A program made the position numbers and the translations under genes. Below, piece by piece: positions 39,031-50,700 of a stretch of 64,000 bases of DNA. The DNA is from Trochalopteron elliotii (lineage: Eukaryota; Chordata; Aves; Passeriformes; Leiothrichidae): positions 1,628,359 to 1,692,358 of the forward strand of contig JANPWX010019815.1 in NCBI GenBank assembly GCA_024734555.1. The letters run 5' to 3'. The first letter of the stretch is position 1; each line of letters begins with the position of its first letter. The notes below the pieces were generated by a model. That model searched no databases and was not told where the DNA came from. It was given only the letters and a program-made list of their open reading frames with translations.

Positions 39031-39854
39031 TGTGGGACAAATATTAAGTTGATATAATTTGATAAAGCACTAATTTCTGCAGAGTTTATGATGATTTGTA
39101 CAAGATAGGGACATAGGTTAAAGAGTGTACTGATAGTGATTGCATAGTTTTTGAGTGAGAAATTGCAGTTTTCCTGGGAAATTATACATGCCTGCAGATC
39201 ATTGAATTTATTACTGCTATTTTAATAAATGCCAGAAATTCTCTGGACTTTCTCAACACCAGCTTTTTGAAGTTTCTGTTTTATCTTTGCATACAAGTGG
39301 TGAATAAAATCTCATTTTCTCTATTACTTGTAATATATCTTTTTATTGAAATTGTCACGAGATAATGAAGGACAATGAAGTTCCTGCTGGTGGGAACTGT
39401 CATGCTGAAGCAAGAAAGCAAGCATGTCCTGAGAACAGCCTTGGACACTGTGGTGTGATCATCTGCACAGTTCAGCTGGACAACGATCACTGCAATAGGT
39501 TTGGGCTGGACCCTAAAATGGTTTCTTAGGTGGTGCCCAATCTAAAATGAAAGGAGATGGCATAGTATGGATACTATTTCTAGGAGGTATTCTTCATTGG
39601 AAATGACTTTTGAGGTTGTGGACAAGAATTGAATTTGCTTCTTGGCCACTGAAGCAGAGAAAGGTCTTTGGCTGTTGCATTTATTATGACAGATAAAAAA
39701 GCTTTGGAGAGTGCTAGGCAAAAATATACCTGACTGATACAAAAACTATGTATTGAACCAAATGTTTACGTTGTGCTTCCTGTGTGCTCGTGGAGAAGTG
39801 AATTGTTTTGCATATGCCTTGATTTATTTAACTAAGAGCTGAATTTTCCCCTAG

Positions 39855-39985
39855 TGGTGTAAGGCTGGAGATTGTATCAATCGGACCTCTTTCGCGGATC
39901 ACATGGAGGGGGAGTGGAGCGCGTGGAGCACTTGTAGCCGCACTTGCAACACTGGAATCAGCAGTCGACAACGCAAATGCCCTGG
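39855..39985 (+). CDS. ADAMTS19: ADAMTS19 exon, end of disintegrin-like domain and TSP1-1
   Basis: 131 bp between ttttcccctag and gtaaaa. It ends the disintegrin-like domain (WCKAGDC) and starts the central TSP1 repeat: EWSAWSTCSRTCNTG. WSAW is a C-mannosylation-type WxxW, and CSRTCNTG fits the O-fucose consensus CxxS/TCxxG. NRT just upstream is an N-glycosylation sequon. The local GC content is higher than in the neighbouring exons. Confidence 0.93.
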
Positions 39986-41506
39986 GTAAAAATGAGTTCA
40001 GGTTTCCATTGCTGTTTATCTGAATTTCTGAACAAAATCTACATGAGTACAGGAACCTGTGAAGATACAGTTGGCCTTTACCTAAGCAATTAATACTTCA
40101 TGAATACTGCAAAACATTTAGAAGAATAGGTGTTTCAGGTATTTTATTGCATGGCAACATTATCTTTTCTGCTTCTGTCAAAGCCCTAGATAATATTAAT
40201 AGAAGAATAAAACTTCTTTCTTAAGGTTCACCTGATGAAGCAACAGAAACTTAAATTCACAATTTCTGACTTGGAGATTGTCAGTGCGTAATTCTACATC
40301 TTTAAATCTTTTAACTAGGAAAGATTGACTTCTGCGTCTCATCGAGTACCAAAGAACTGAAAGTTTTACAAAGAGATCTTTCTACCAGTTTCTCAGACAT
40401 TTAGATGGACTGTCAGGAAACAGAATTCAGATTCCCTGTCTTGTGAAAATGAAAACCTTCTGTCTTTGGGGATAAAGAGATTTTTACTTTTGACTGGAAT
40501 AAAATTTGTTTCACTATATCTCAGTGACCAGCTTAAAGTTGTTTTCCTTTTAATTACTCAGCACCAATTGGATTTTTGTGGGCCATTTATACACCAAGTG
40601 GAAAAGAAAATAAAATATAGGCATAGGAGTGGGAACAGAGTAGAGGAAGTAAGGCAAGTATAGGGAAAACTAAACCAGAGTGGGTAGGAGTCGAGTCAGG
40701 GGTTTTAAAAAAATAACAAGGGGGGAAATGAAGAATTATGGAAGACTGTATAGCAGATTTTGGTGTAAGATAGACCAGGGTTTTTAAAAAGATAAATTTG
40801 CATAAAGAATTTTGAGGAAAATTTGGATATGGCTATACAAAAGCATGGGAGTTTAAAAGAAATTTTGATATGCAGAATTCTCTCATAGTTCATGCCATCT
40901 AAACACCACTTCCAGCTGTGTACCTTAAAGCTATTTCTAGAATTTATGGATGTCTTAATTTCACACTCATTAATTCATTTTTCCAGGCAAGGTTCCAAAT
41001 TAATTAGCTCCAGTTTCTGCGGTTCTCTCTTCTTTTGGGTTTGTTCACTGCAAGCACAACTGCAGTGACCAGAAGGAAACAACGCATTTATCTGAACCCT
41101 GACACCACACTCATAGAAAAAGGAGAGGTAGCAAATCTGCAGGTGTTGCTTCCTTTCAGTAGCCCCTTTGGCTCAGGCCAGATAGAGAAAAATCATCTCA
41201 ACTATATCAAAACTGCACCTGAGGTTCTCCTGACTAATCCTGAACTCCTGCTAATCCTAGTGCTTTCTTGGGGCTAAGTGTAAATTACAGCTTAGCACCC
41301 ATCTCTTCTTATATGTAAGAAGAGTACAAAGGGAAGGCAAACATGTTTTGTTCTGTGACTTGGGTATTTTGTGGGTGATTTCTGAATGCTAAGTGTCAAC
41401 AAAAACCCCTGCTATTTTTAATTCGTGTCTAGCATAAGTAAACTGTACTGTAAGTTTGACAAAATATTGCCAACAGTAAAGGGTGTATTTATGCCATCTT
41501 TTCTAG
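39986..41506 (+). other. Intron (1.5 kb)
   Basis: No element recognised. The acceptor is ttttctag. Confidence 0.8.
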
Positions 41507-41676
41507 TTCAGGCCTTGAAGGAGAGTGTCATGGGCCCACAATGCAGTACAGGGTATGTGAAAATCCTTCTTGTCCTGCTGGCGTGCCTGCCTTTAGGGAC
41601 TGGCAGTGCCAAGCTTTCAGCGTCAGATCTTCATATCAGAAACACGTGCACCAGTGGCAAGCTGTCATTGATGATG
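41507..41676 (+). CDS. ADAMTS19: ADAMTS19 exon, end of TSP1-1 and start of Cys-rich
   Basis: 170 bp between ttttctag and gtaagt. It finishes TSP1-1 (RVCENPSCPAG) and opens the Cys-rich region with FRDWQCQAFSV and HQWQAVIDD. The cysteines are placed as in the family. Phase 2 to phase 1. Confidence 0.92.
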
Positions 41677-44600
41677 GTAAGTGTAAACCATCTGCCTTAT
41701 TCTTATAATCAGCTTATAAGGCTTATGGCTTGTTGATATTGTTGGTAATCAAGAAAGATATAGCTAAAACTAAAGCAAACAAACAAACAAACCTCAAGCC
41801 CAGTATTTTGGTAAGTTATTTTAATTTCATAGACAAGATCTTGTGGTACTTTCTTATGCTCTAGAATATTTTGTCATTTATTCCTATTAAATTTGTGCTT
41901 CTTAATAGGTGATAACTACATTTGAATGAAAATCTAGTCAGCTTTTTCCTTTTTAATCATAATTGTAGTATGAAGTGACTCAGAAATGCAGCTTTCTAAG
42001 GTAATGCTCCATCATTAAACATGCATATATCAGTTATATTTTTTACCTACAAAGCCAAAAAGACAATGCAGATGTCGTGAGCCTTTGTTTTGGAGGAAGG
42101 AGAGAACTTCTAGCTTAACATTGTATTTCACATACCAGTGTTTGATTTGGCAACAATGTGTAGATAATGTGTGCTGTAAACTTCAGTAAGATTTCTGTAA
42201 ATCCTAATACCTCTTGCATGCAAAGTCCTGGCATACTGTATGCATGCTTCCATGCAACAAACTTGCTTATATCCCATATCATGAGGAAAACGCTCAAGTG
42301 GAAGTATAGTAAGATCAGACTTATATTATCTGTGACAATAATGTTGGTGTAAAACATCAGTGTCTAGAAAACAAATTCCTTCTTGTTGGAAAAGTGATCA
42401 GTAATTTCCACCCCACTGAATTTTCTATACATTTTTGTGGCTTAATTTATTTAAATTAAAAACAAACAAAAGAAAAAGCACAACAAAACCATATCAGTTA
42501 TGAAAAGAGTTGACTTGAGAACTTCACAAAATCATAGGAAGCTGTAATAAAGAAAACCCTAGAATGACACAGGAGTACTGTGTGTGCGTCCGTATTTAAG
42601 GAGCTCATAACTACAAATTTACTCTTGAAATAATTGATCAGAAAACATTAAATGCATAAAAGAGTGTTTTGCTATTTATATATTGTAATATGTAAATTAC
42701 AATATGTAAATACCTTTCTTACTTAAAAGAAAGTAGTTTTCTTTTCTTCTAAGCCCTTGCTCAAAGTGCCAAAGGGAAAATTTGTGATTCTATTTTCATT
42801 AGGCTTATTTGTTAGTTCATTTCAACATAAGAAGAAACTCTTTCCAACTATTACATAGGTGCTTATAAAGTAAATTAGTTTTGATTTGTTTTACTAAATT
42901 TTGTTTTAGCACAGGAACACATATATCCTAAAGGATCTAAATGTTTAAGTCTGGCTTTGAATAATATGATTTCATTCAGATGAAAAAATCTTGACATTCT
43001 CCTGTGCCATGCTAATGAGTACAGATGGTTGCTTTCATCTAACTTTATTCTGAGTGATCCTGTCATCTTGAGGTGTCCCTCAGGAGAAGCAAAAGTGGAC
43101 CAGCCAGAGAGTGCTAGTATCCCAGTATACATTATTCTCAAATCCTTAATTGTTTGCTCTCCTAGTGGACACTATCTGTGCACCATGTCCAAAACAGTTG
43201 CTGTATGAGATCTCCTGTAGCCTCTTGAAGTTGTCCAGTGTTGTTTAGTTGCTGTCTCTTTGAGTTCAGTGTCTTTAAAATAATGTTTAGGTCATCAATC
43301 ATGTATTCCTGTAAAAATGCTGATACATGCTTAAAGCCCCCAGTTTCCCTCAGGGAACTTTGAGGTTGCTATTTAAGGAGTATAACTGGAATGCAGAGGA
43401 CACAAACTCAGGCAGCTTTTTAGCTGGAGATGGCTTTTGTCTGACTAGCTTCACATGTTGGCAGAAGAGATCACATCTGTTCGAACTGGTCCTCTAGTGA
43501 TACCCTGAGGCTCTGTCAAATTTAATAATTTAAATGTGCCCAGACCACTCTTTGTTGTGTAAGTCAGCTGGCACAAAACTCCTCTGTCTGTACTTTTTAC
43601 TCCTTGCATGCTAAAACTACTTTTTTGAAAACAGTCCTTTTCAGATGGCAATTTCCAGTCTAGACTGAGCTGGTGCTAGTTAGCACATGCAAAAAAATGT
43701 GGCATAGACTGTTTTACAGTTCAGCTGTATAGACAGTAGAATTCCAGTGCCCCTGAATGTTTCCTGGAACTATTTAATTTACTAATAAAAATGCACTCCA
43801 GGAATCTAGAAGTCAGTATGAAGTCAGAGTGGCATAGTTGTGTCCAAGTGAAATCAGTTTCAGGTTCTGGATTGACTTTTATGCTTTTAAAAATCTGCAA
43901 CTGATTTAGGAAAAAGTTCTGAGTCAGTACATTTGCGAACAAAGATACGTCATTTTCTACTCACGTGACCACTGAGAAGAGACTTGGTTTCTTTTATTCA
44001 CTGTTTGTTTCACAGTGGTGAAACAAATTTCACTGTTTATAAATGTGGCCATTAGCAATACATGGATACATAGGATATTACTACATTTTTATGCTGTTTC
44101 ATAATTAGAAATTATTTACAGAATGTTTTAGAAATTTAGTAGAAAATTGCTTGAAGTTTGTAAAATGTTAGGAATACTATTTCCAGGTTCTGTGGTTTTT
44201 TTGGTTTTTTATTGTTGTTGTTGTTCTTGTTTTTAGTGTGAACTTGGTAAATTCATATATTTTTCTTTCCAGGGTGTGTCAGTTACTCAATTTTTTTTTC
44301 CTTGACCTACACAGTTAGGGAGTTTGGAAAGTGTTAAGTTTCTTTTTTAACCAATGTTTATGATCTCCCAAAAATATAGGAGAATGAAAGTATAGATTAC
44401 AACCAAAATATTCCAACAGCTGTAATGTGTGTATGCTTAATTGCAACAACGAGTATAACATGAGTACTAAATAGGCCAAGATTATAGCAACAGCATCCTG
44501 TAGGAAGAAAAAACCTCAGGTTTTTCAAACAGCTAAGAAATTGATCAAAAATGGATCATTTTTTGTTTTCTCTGTGTCTAAGATAACTTCTTATGCTAAT

Positions 44601-44730
44601 GTAGATGCATGCCACACAAAAGTAAGCATCAGTTTTAACAACAGTGTTGACAATAATCCTAATTATTGTATTTCTAATGTTCCCTTTTTCCAATATTTCC
44701 AATGCATTTTTCCATCCATTGCTGCTACAG
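41677..44730 (+). other. Intron (3.1 kb)
   Basis: Holds an AAAC run near 41,775, a perfect hairpin at 42,680-42,705 and a T/G-rich run at 44,191-44,237. Nothing else identified. Confidence 0.75.
42680..42705. repeat. AT-rich hairpin, 10 bp arms
   Basis: Arms atattgtaat and attacaatat pair perfectly around a 6-base loop (atgtaa). It may be chance in AT-rich DNA. Confidence 0.5.
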
Positions 44731-44858
44731 AAAAGCCATGTGCTTTATTCTGTTCACCGGCTGGAAAGGATCAACCTGTTCTTCTAACAGAAAAGGTGAT
44801 GGATGGGACTTCCTGTGGCCAGCATGGGCTAGATGTCTGTGCAGATGGTAGATGCCAG
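44731..44858 (+). CDS. ADAMTS19: ADAMTS19 exon, Cys-rich region
   Basis: 128 bp between gctgctacag and gtatga. Five cysteines: KPCALFCSP, GTSCGQHG, DVCADGRCQ. DGTSC and CADGRC are standard words of the ADAMTS Cys-rich region. Phase 1 to phase 0. Confidence 0.93.
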
Positions 44859-45540
44859 GTATGAATTAACTGGGTATACAGGCACACACCAAGCACACAT
44901 ATACATTAAGACTTCAAAACATTTTTATTTAATATCAGGCCGGCATATATTATCTTTATTGCTGTTGTCAAGCTACCCTTCATATTAATTCATAGAAATG
45001 TGTCTAACAGTAATGTGGAGATGCTTGAGTAAACTTAAATTTGTTTTAAACTGAATGCTTTTTAGCAAAACACAGATATAATTTATATTTATGTAGTCTA
45101 GACCTGTTTATGCCCTATTCAGAATAAGTCCTTAGGCTGACAGAAGCCACTTTACCATTGTGGCCATAGCAAAGGGCCATCCATATTTTAAATAGAAAGC
45201 AGGAGAGGCACATTGCATTCTCTTAGTGGGAAGGCCTGTGGGGTGCGTGTTGCACGGTCTGATGTGCCACAGGTCCACCAGGAGATGGGAATGCAATTGT
45301 GTTTCTCTTGGAGAGCAGCTGGTAGAGTTAGCCAACCACATAGGAAGAATGAATGCAGCAATCTGCATAAAGTCACAGGGATGGGACAGATCTCTGCCAT
45401 GGGCTAGTACAACCCTCATTCTCAGCAGGACTGGGTCATGCTGGCTAGGCACCTTGCAGAAGGGTGTGGTACCTGGTACTAAAAGCAGCTTTATGAAAAG
45501 TGTGGCCTGTCTCAATAGCTTTTATTTTCTTCTCCCACAG
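44859..45540 (+). other. Intron (682 bp)
   Basis: Unique sequence. The longer open frames at 45,132-45,515 on either strand have no family resemblance and cross the intron only. Confidence 0.8.
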
Positions 45541-45661
45541 AAATTTGGCTGTGATGGTATCTTAGGATCTCTGGCTCGTGAAGATCATTGTGGTATATGC
45601 AATGGTAATGGAAAGTCATGCAAAGTTATTAAAGGTGATTTTAACCATACCAGAGGAGCAG
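45541..45661 (+). CDS. ADAMTS19: ADAMTS19 exon, end of Cys-rich and start of spacer
   Basis: 121 bp between ttctcccacag and gtaatg. [22 protein letters not shown] and [17 protein letters not shown] marks the end of the Cys-rich region; NHT is an N-glycosylation sequon at the start of the spacer. Ends in phase 1. Confidence 0.93.
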
Positions 45662-47647
45662 GTAATGCCTGTTTGTTTATTTGAAGTACTAAGGAAATCA
45701 GTGGCCTTTTGATTACTTGGAGCATTGGGAAATTTTAAAAGCTATATTTCTTAAAATCATACAGACCCTCAGAAGAACTTTAGATCTAGCTTTTTAAAGA
45801 TGATGAGACATTGAGGATAAGAATGCATAAGTATTTTAAAAGTCGTTGCAAAATTATTCCGTATTATTTCAATTGCAAAATGAAGGAAATATCTTACATT
45901 AAGATCTTACATTACACTCTGTTTCATAGGAGAGACTGATTTTTAAGGGATATGAGAAATGAGGTTTATATTTTTAGCAAAAAGAGTGTTGAACACTAAA
46001 TTCTTTCAGTGTTTAGATTCATTTAGTGTTCTTCAAAATTAATATCCATATTATGATTTATTATCTAGAGTAATGTTTCTAAACTAAGCCAGGCAGTGAA
46101 AAGCTGAATACATGAAGAAGTCGAATACCTCTTCATTACTCATTATTTTGTACTAATAATAACATATTCTAGCAAGCCAATAGATTTTCTAATGCAAAAT
46201 GAACATGAGCTATCCAAATGCTGCTGTGGTCTGTCCTGCGAATGGGAATAATTTACTGGCTCCAGCACAATAATGTTGACAGATTAGAGAATTGAAATCC
46301 TAATAATCTGCATCTTGCACCATGTATACAAGTCTTTTCTTTGAAACAGCATTTGACCAACTATCAGCTTTTGTTTGCCATTACACTTTCAGTTTCTTGA
46401 GTAGAAAATGTGCAGAATTTAGAGGTGGTAAGTAAATCACATCAAAAATACTGTAATTAGAAGCAGACAGCATATCTTTGAAAAATAAAGGACTTCAGTG
46501 GATTTTAGACTGAACTATAATACTTTAGGCAAGAGGGGAAAGTTAGGCATAGTCTTCAAATATTTATGTCTGACCCTCTCAAGCAGAATGTAAGGCAAAG
46601 CAAGGATTGCAAATCCCAGATGAGGCTGGAGGACTACAAGATATAAAAAACAGCAAAGAAGGTTCCTGCTAATAAAATCACATTATGTCAGCTCTCTTCT
46701 ATTGCTAATGTGAATATCCACACACTTTCAAGTATTTTCAGGGTGCTATGTAAATCCTCAGTATTGTGGTGTTGCCATCTTAACACCTGTGTAACTTATT
46801 TTCCTACTCAAAAAGCTGTAAGCAATATTTAGAAAACGTTATTAACTCTTACAGACATGAAAGATGCTGCTTTAATTTTCACAGTTTAGGATTATTGAAA
46901 AAGTGTTGCAAATGTTAAGTATTTTGTTGTAGAGTATCACATAGCCACACATAATAAAAGATGGGTGTATTTTTTCCTTTTGTGAAGTTTACCTGGATAA
47001 TCTAAAATATGTGTTTATTTATTAATGATATTCCTGCCTGCAGAGTGGTTTCCACCTCATTGCCTTTCCACGGTGTTTTACTTAAAGCAAATTGTTCAGC
47101 ATTCTTATGCACTATCAAGAGTCAATCTCAGTTTGAAGCAGATAATTAATAAGTAGATTTCAAAACCAAAACCTATCATAACCGGGTTTGAATATGCTAA
47201 ATCAAGAAGAAGAAGGAGCAAAAAATACATAAACTAAAAACCAAGCAGTGGGAGGATGCTTTGCTTTTAGTGCCATACCATGTCTTTTTATGCTGAGTGA
47301 AGGTGGAATGCATCTATAGTCATCTGGGGGTCATGATGACACTGAACTACTTAGCCAGAAATAACTTCACCTACTCCAGTCCCAATCTTCAAGCCTCACT
47401 AGTTCTTGTTATGTTTTAGTACCATACTCTTTTAATTATGTAGCACTGTATATATATTGCATATAATGCACAATTCCATAGCTTTTCTTCAATTTTGCAA
47501 GAATCTTCAAAATATTGCTGTATAAATCTTAACTTGCTACATTTAAAAAGCAAAATAGAGGAGAAGAAACAAGAAAACATACAAGATGTACTTTTCTATG
47601 CTTTTCTGCTTTTCTGTTTAACTTGGGACATCTGGTCTCATGTTTAG
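45662..47647 (+). other. Intron (2.0 kb)
   Basis: AT-rich, no element recognised. Confidence 0.8.
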
Positions 47648-47728
47648 GTTATGTGGAAGCTTTGGTGATACCTGCAGGAGCAAGGAGAATCAAAGTTGTG
47701 GAGGAAAAACCAGCTCACAGTTATTTAG
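47648..47728 (+). CDS. ADAMTS19: ADAMTS19 exon, spacer
   Basis: 81 bp between catgtttag and gtaaat. It encodes YVEALVIPAGARRIKVVEEK and PAHSYL, the beta-strand start of the ADAMTS spacer (the PAGAR word is family-wide). The spacer is a substrate- and matrix-binding exosite in related proteases. Confidence 0.93.
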
Positions 47729-50700
47729 GTAAATATTATATATGTTTTAGTGTTAATGTCCTTTTTTGCTCAACACTGGAAAATGCCAGCTAAACATACT
47801 TTTGTCATTGAACAAAGCTCTGAGTAGAAAAATAGATTTGTGAAGGACTTGTCTAAGGGACTGAATGGATTATTACAGAACCATTTTTAATATAGGTCTT
47901 GTTTTGGACTTTTGTCTCATCTTTTTTAGATAATATTTCTAACACTATATTTACGTTATGTAAAAAAATGTCTGTGCATACTTGCACATTTTCAGTTTTT
48001 CATATGGAAGGCACATTAAAACTACTGAAAATAATTATATTCTCAAACATAAAATAATTTGTGCTCACACCACAAGGAGACAAACACTGGGCAACATATT
48101 CACTAACAAAGTCAAACAGAAGTTTTAAAATTAGACTGAAATGTTTCTGATGTTTCTGATTGGTTTTCTGTCTTATAGTTCTTTATGCTAATTTTATGTG
48201 GCACCATACTTGAAATTAGTCATTACAGACCAACACTATTTCTGTTTTACTGATTGTCATCAGCATATTTTAGGATAAGGTTTAGAGATAATATAGCTGA
48301 CTACACTAATAATAATTGTGTAATTGGAAATAAAGTGTAAATAGAGCATATTCCAACATACACTAGTAGCTGTTGCTTAGAAGGCAATTTTAACTGGAGG
48401 AAGATTTGATCATTGTTGTACAGCACAGGTACAGAAGGATTCAAAATACAATTCCCTTCTATGGATTTACTTGATAGTCAGGAAACAGAGTCACTATGAT
48501 CTGGAAACTGCAGTGATTTTGCTAAATTGATTAGTAGAACTATAGCCCACACTAGCAGCATCATTGGATAATTATGTTGTTGAAGTAAGTATTCAGAGCA
48601 GATGTCATCTTGCTGTGAAGTATATCAACATAGACCATGGAAACGAGCTCTGGCATTGCAGAGGAAAAGACAAGGTAAAACTTACAACTGTGTTTGCTGA
48701 ACCAATTGACGCATTGGAAACTGTCCTGTCTCTTCTCACCTGTGGAGAAGCAGGAGCAGCGATAGAGCCAAACTAGGTATTCCTCCCTGCTGAAATGACA
48801 TTGGAAATAGCACAAGAGTTTGTGATCCTTCTTTTATCAGTACAGTATTCAAGAGTGGGAATTATATGTAGCAATATAGTGGATGGGGATTGTTTGTTTA
48901 AGTAAAGAATATTTCCTGAAGCATAAACTTACTAATTTTCAAACTAAGATTATTATTTTTAGATACAAGTTTGTTATTTATTTTTAAAGTAGTGGTAACA
49001 CTGTTTATAACCAGTTTTGAGACTTGGTTCACTATCAGATACTTAAAAAAATATTATAAGAACAGCTATAAAAAGTTTCAAGCACTATCTAGATTCCTAT
49101 GGTGTAAGGTAATACCTTTTCTGTTGCTAAATTTTCATTTATATTTGGCAAGTGTTACAAGTTTTCAAAAAAAAATTAATATAGAATACAAAAAGGAAAA
49201 TTAAAATATTTCTGTCTTAGAAGCCCTAGGCATTGAAATAAGAGAGCTCATTCATGAGACACTTGAATAACAGCATGACAGATACAGACTTTATAATGAA
49301 ATAATGTGATGGGTTAATGAAATATAACTATAGAAATTACTTACAGTCCTAACCCTGAAATTCTTTTGTGCCGATCAGAAATGAGAGAAACTGTTCATTT
49401 TCAGCTTAGCTAAAGAAGTGGATTAGCTGTCATTATTCTCAGATATGTGATCAGGCTACCTCAGAGGTACAGACCTTTCAGACCTGCAGTGTGACACAGT
49501 ATGACATTGTAACTGCCAATGCTCTTATAGGCATGCAGGCTATAGGTGTTTTGTGTCACATGTGATTTCTTTCATGAAATGCTTCCTAGTTAAAAAAAGA
49601 GCATGTTGGGCCACATTTTGAGAAAGGAGCATGTGGGAAAGTACATGGTGTCTGAAAAATATTGAATACCTCATTTCTGGCAATGTTACTAGTTTAAAAA
49701 TACCTGGAACCAAATCTGTGCAATCTTTGCAAAGAGTGTAATTTCAGATTTCAAGGGAAGCCAGTGGAGAACCCGGTCCCATCTGCCCCCCACCCCCCAG
49801 AGGAAATCAGAGACCAGAATCCATCGAGACTAAACATGTTTTCCTTTCAGATACAGAGGACCATAGGAAATGGTTGAGAGCCTAGGGGTAAAAATTATGG
49901 GCCAGGCCAACAAAGGAAATTTCTTTGTTGGGGGTTACGACAGGCTGCCTAACCAAGTGGCGTCTGTTGATGAAGTGCTCTTACTTCAGCTACAGGAATC
50001 ATCATGCCTGCAGTTTCTGATTGGCTCGGGAATTTCAGTAACCTGATACCTGCTGGAAAAGCAACACACCAAGCTGTAAACAATTCAGAAGATTCTTGGA
50101 GTGTATTGAGGATAATTTCTTAACCAAAATTATAGACCTGAGTAATAGTGCTCCTGGATCTTGTTGGTTGCTTCCCAACACAGATCAACTATTTAAAGAG
50201 TTTGGTGGCAGCCTAGACTGCAGTGATCATGCCCTGCTGGAACTCATGACTTTAGGGATACGAGCCATGTGAAGACTAAAGCCAGGACTTTATGAGAGCG
50301 AACTTTCAGTTGTCTAAGGAATTTATAGATGGCACCACCTGGGAAACTGCCCTTGGGTATACAGGAGCAAAACAGAGCTGGCAGTTCTTTAAAGATTTAG
50401 GATAATATTTTTAATAACAGTTAAGGATAATAATTTTTCCTAGGTTGCAAAAGCTCTTGGTTATTCCAACATATAAGAAATCAGGCAAGGAAGACAGGAG
50501 AATAGCATGGGTGGATAAGGACCTCCTGGTCAAACTAAAGTGTAAGAACGGAATGCACAGGCAGCGGAAGCAGGGACATAGATCCTGGGAAATATATAGG
50601 GATGCTACTTTTATGTGTGGGGATACATTCAGGAAAACTAGGGCACAGGTAATGCTGATTTTGGCAAGGAATGGGGAGATTAACAAGGGTTTCTACAGGT

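Larger units (their letters stand above)
37108..39854 (+). other. Intron (2.7 kb)
   Basis: Contains three tandem copies of a 10 bp word (tatctggaa plus one base) at 38,021-38,050 and a short CR1-like end at 38,975-39,030. Otherwise nothing identifiable. Confidence 0.75.

Noticed and set aside
45132..45515. Open frames of 127 and 152 codons on both strands near the exon at 45,541
   Set aside because: The + frame is open only because it runs into the real exon; the intronic part and the - frame have no family features.
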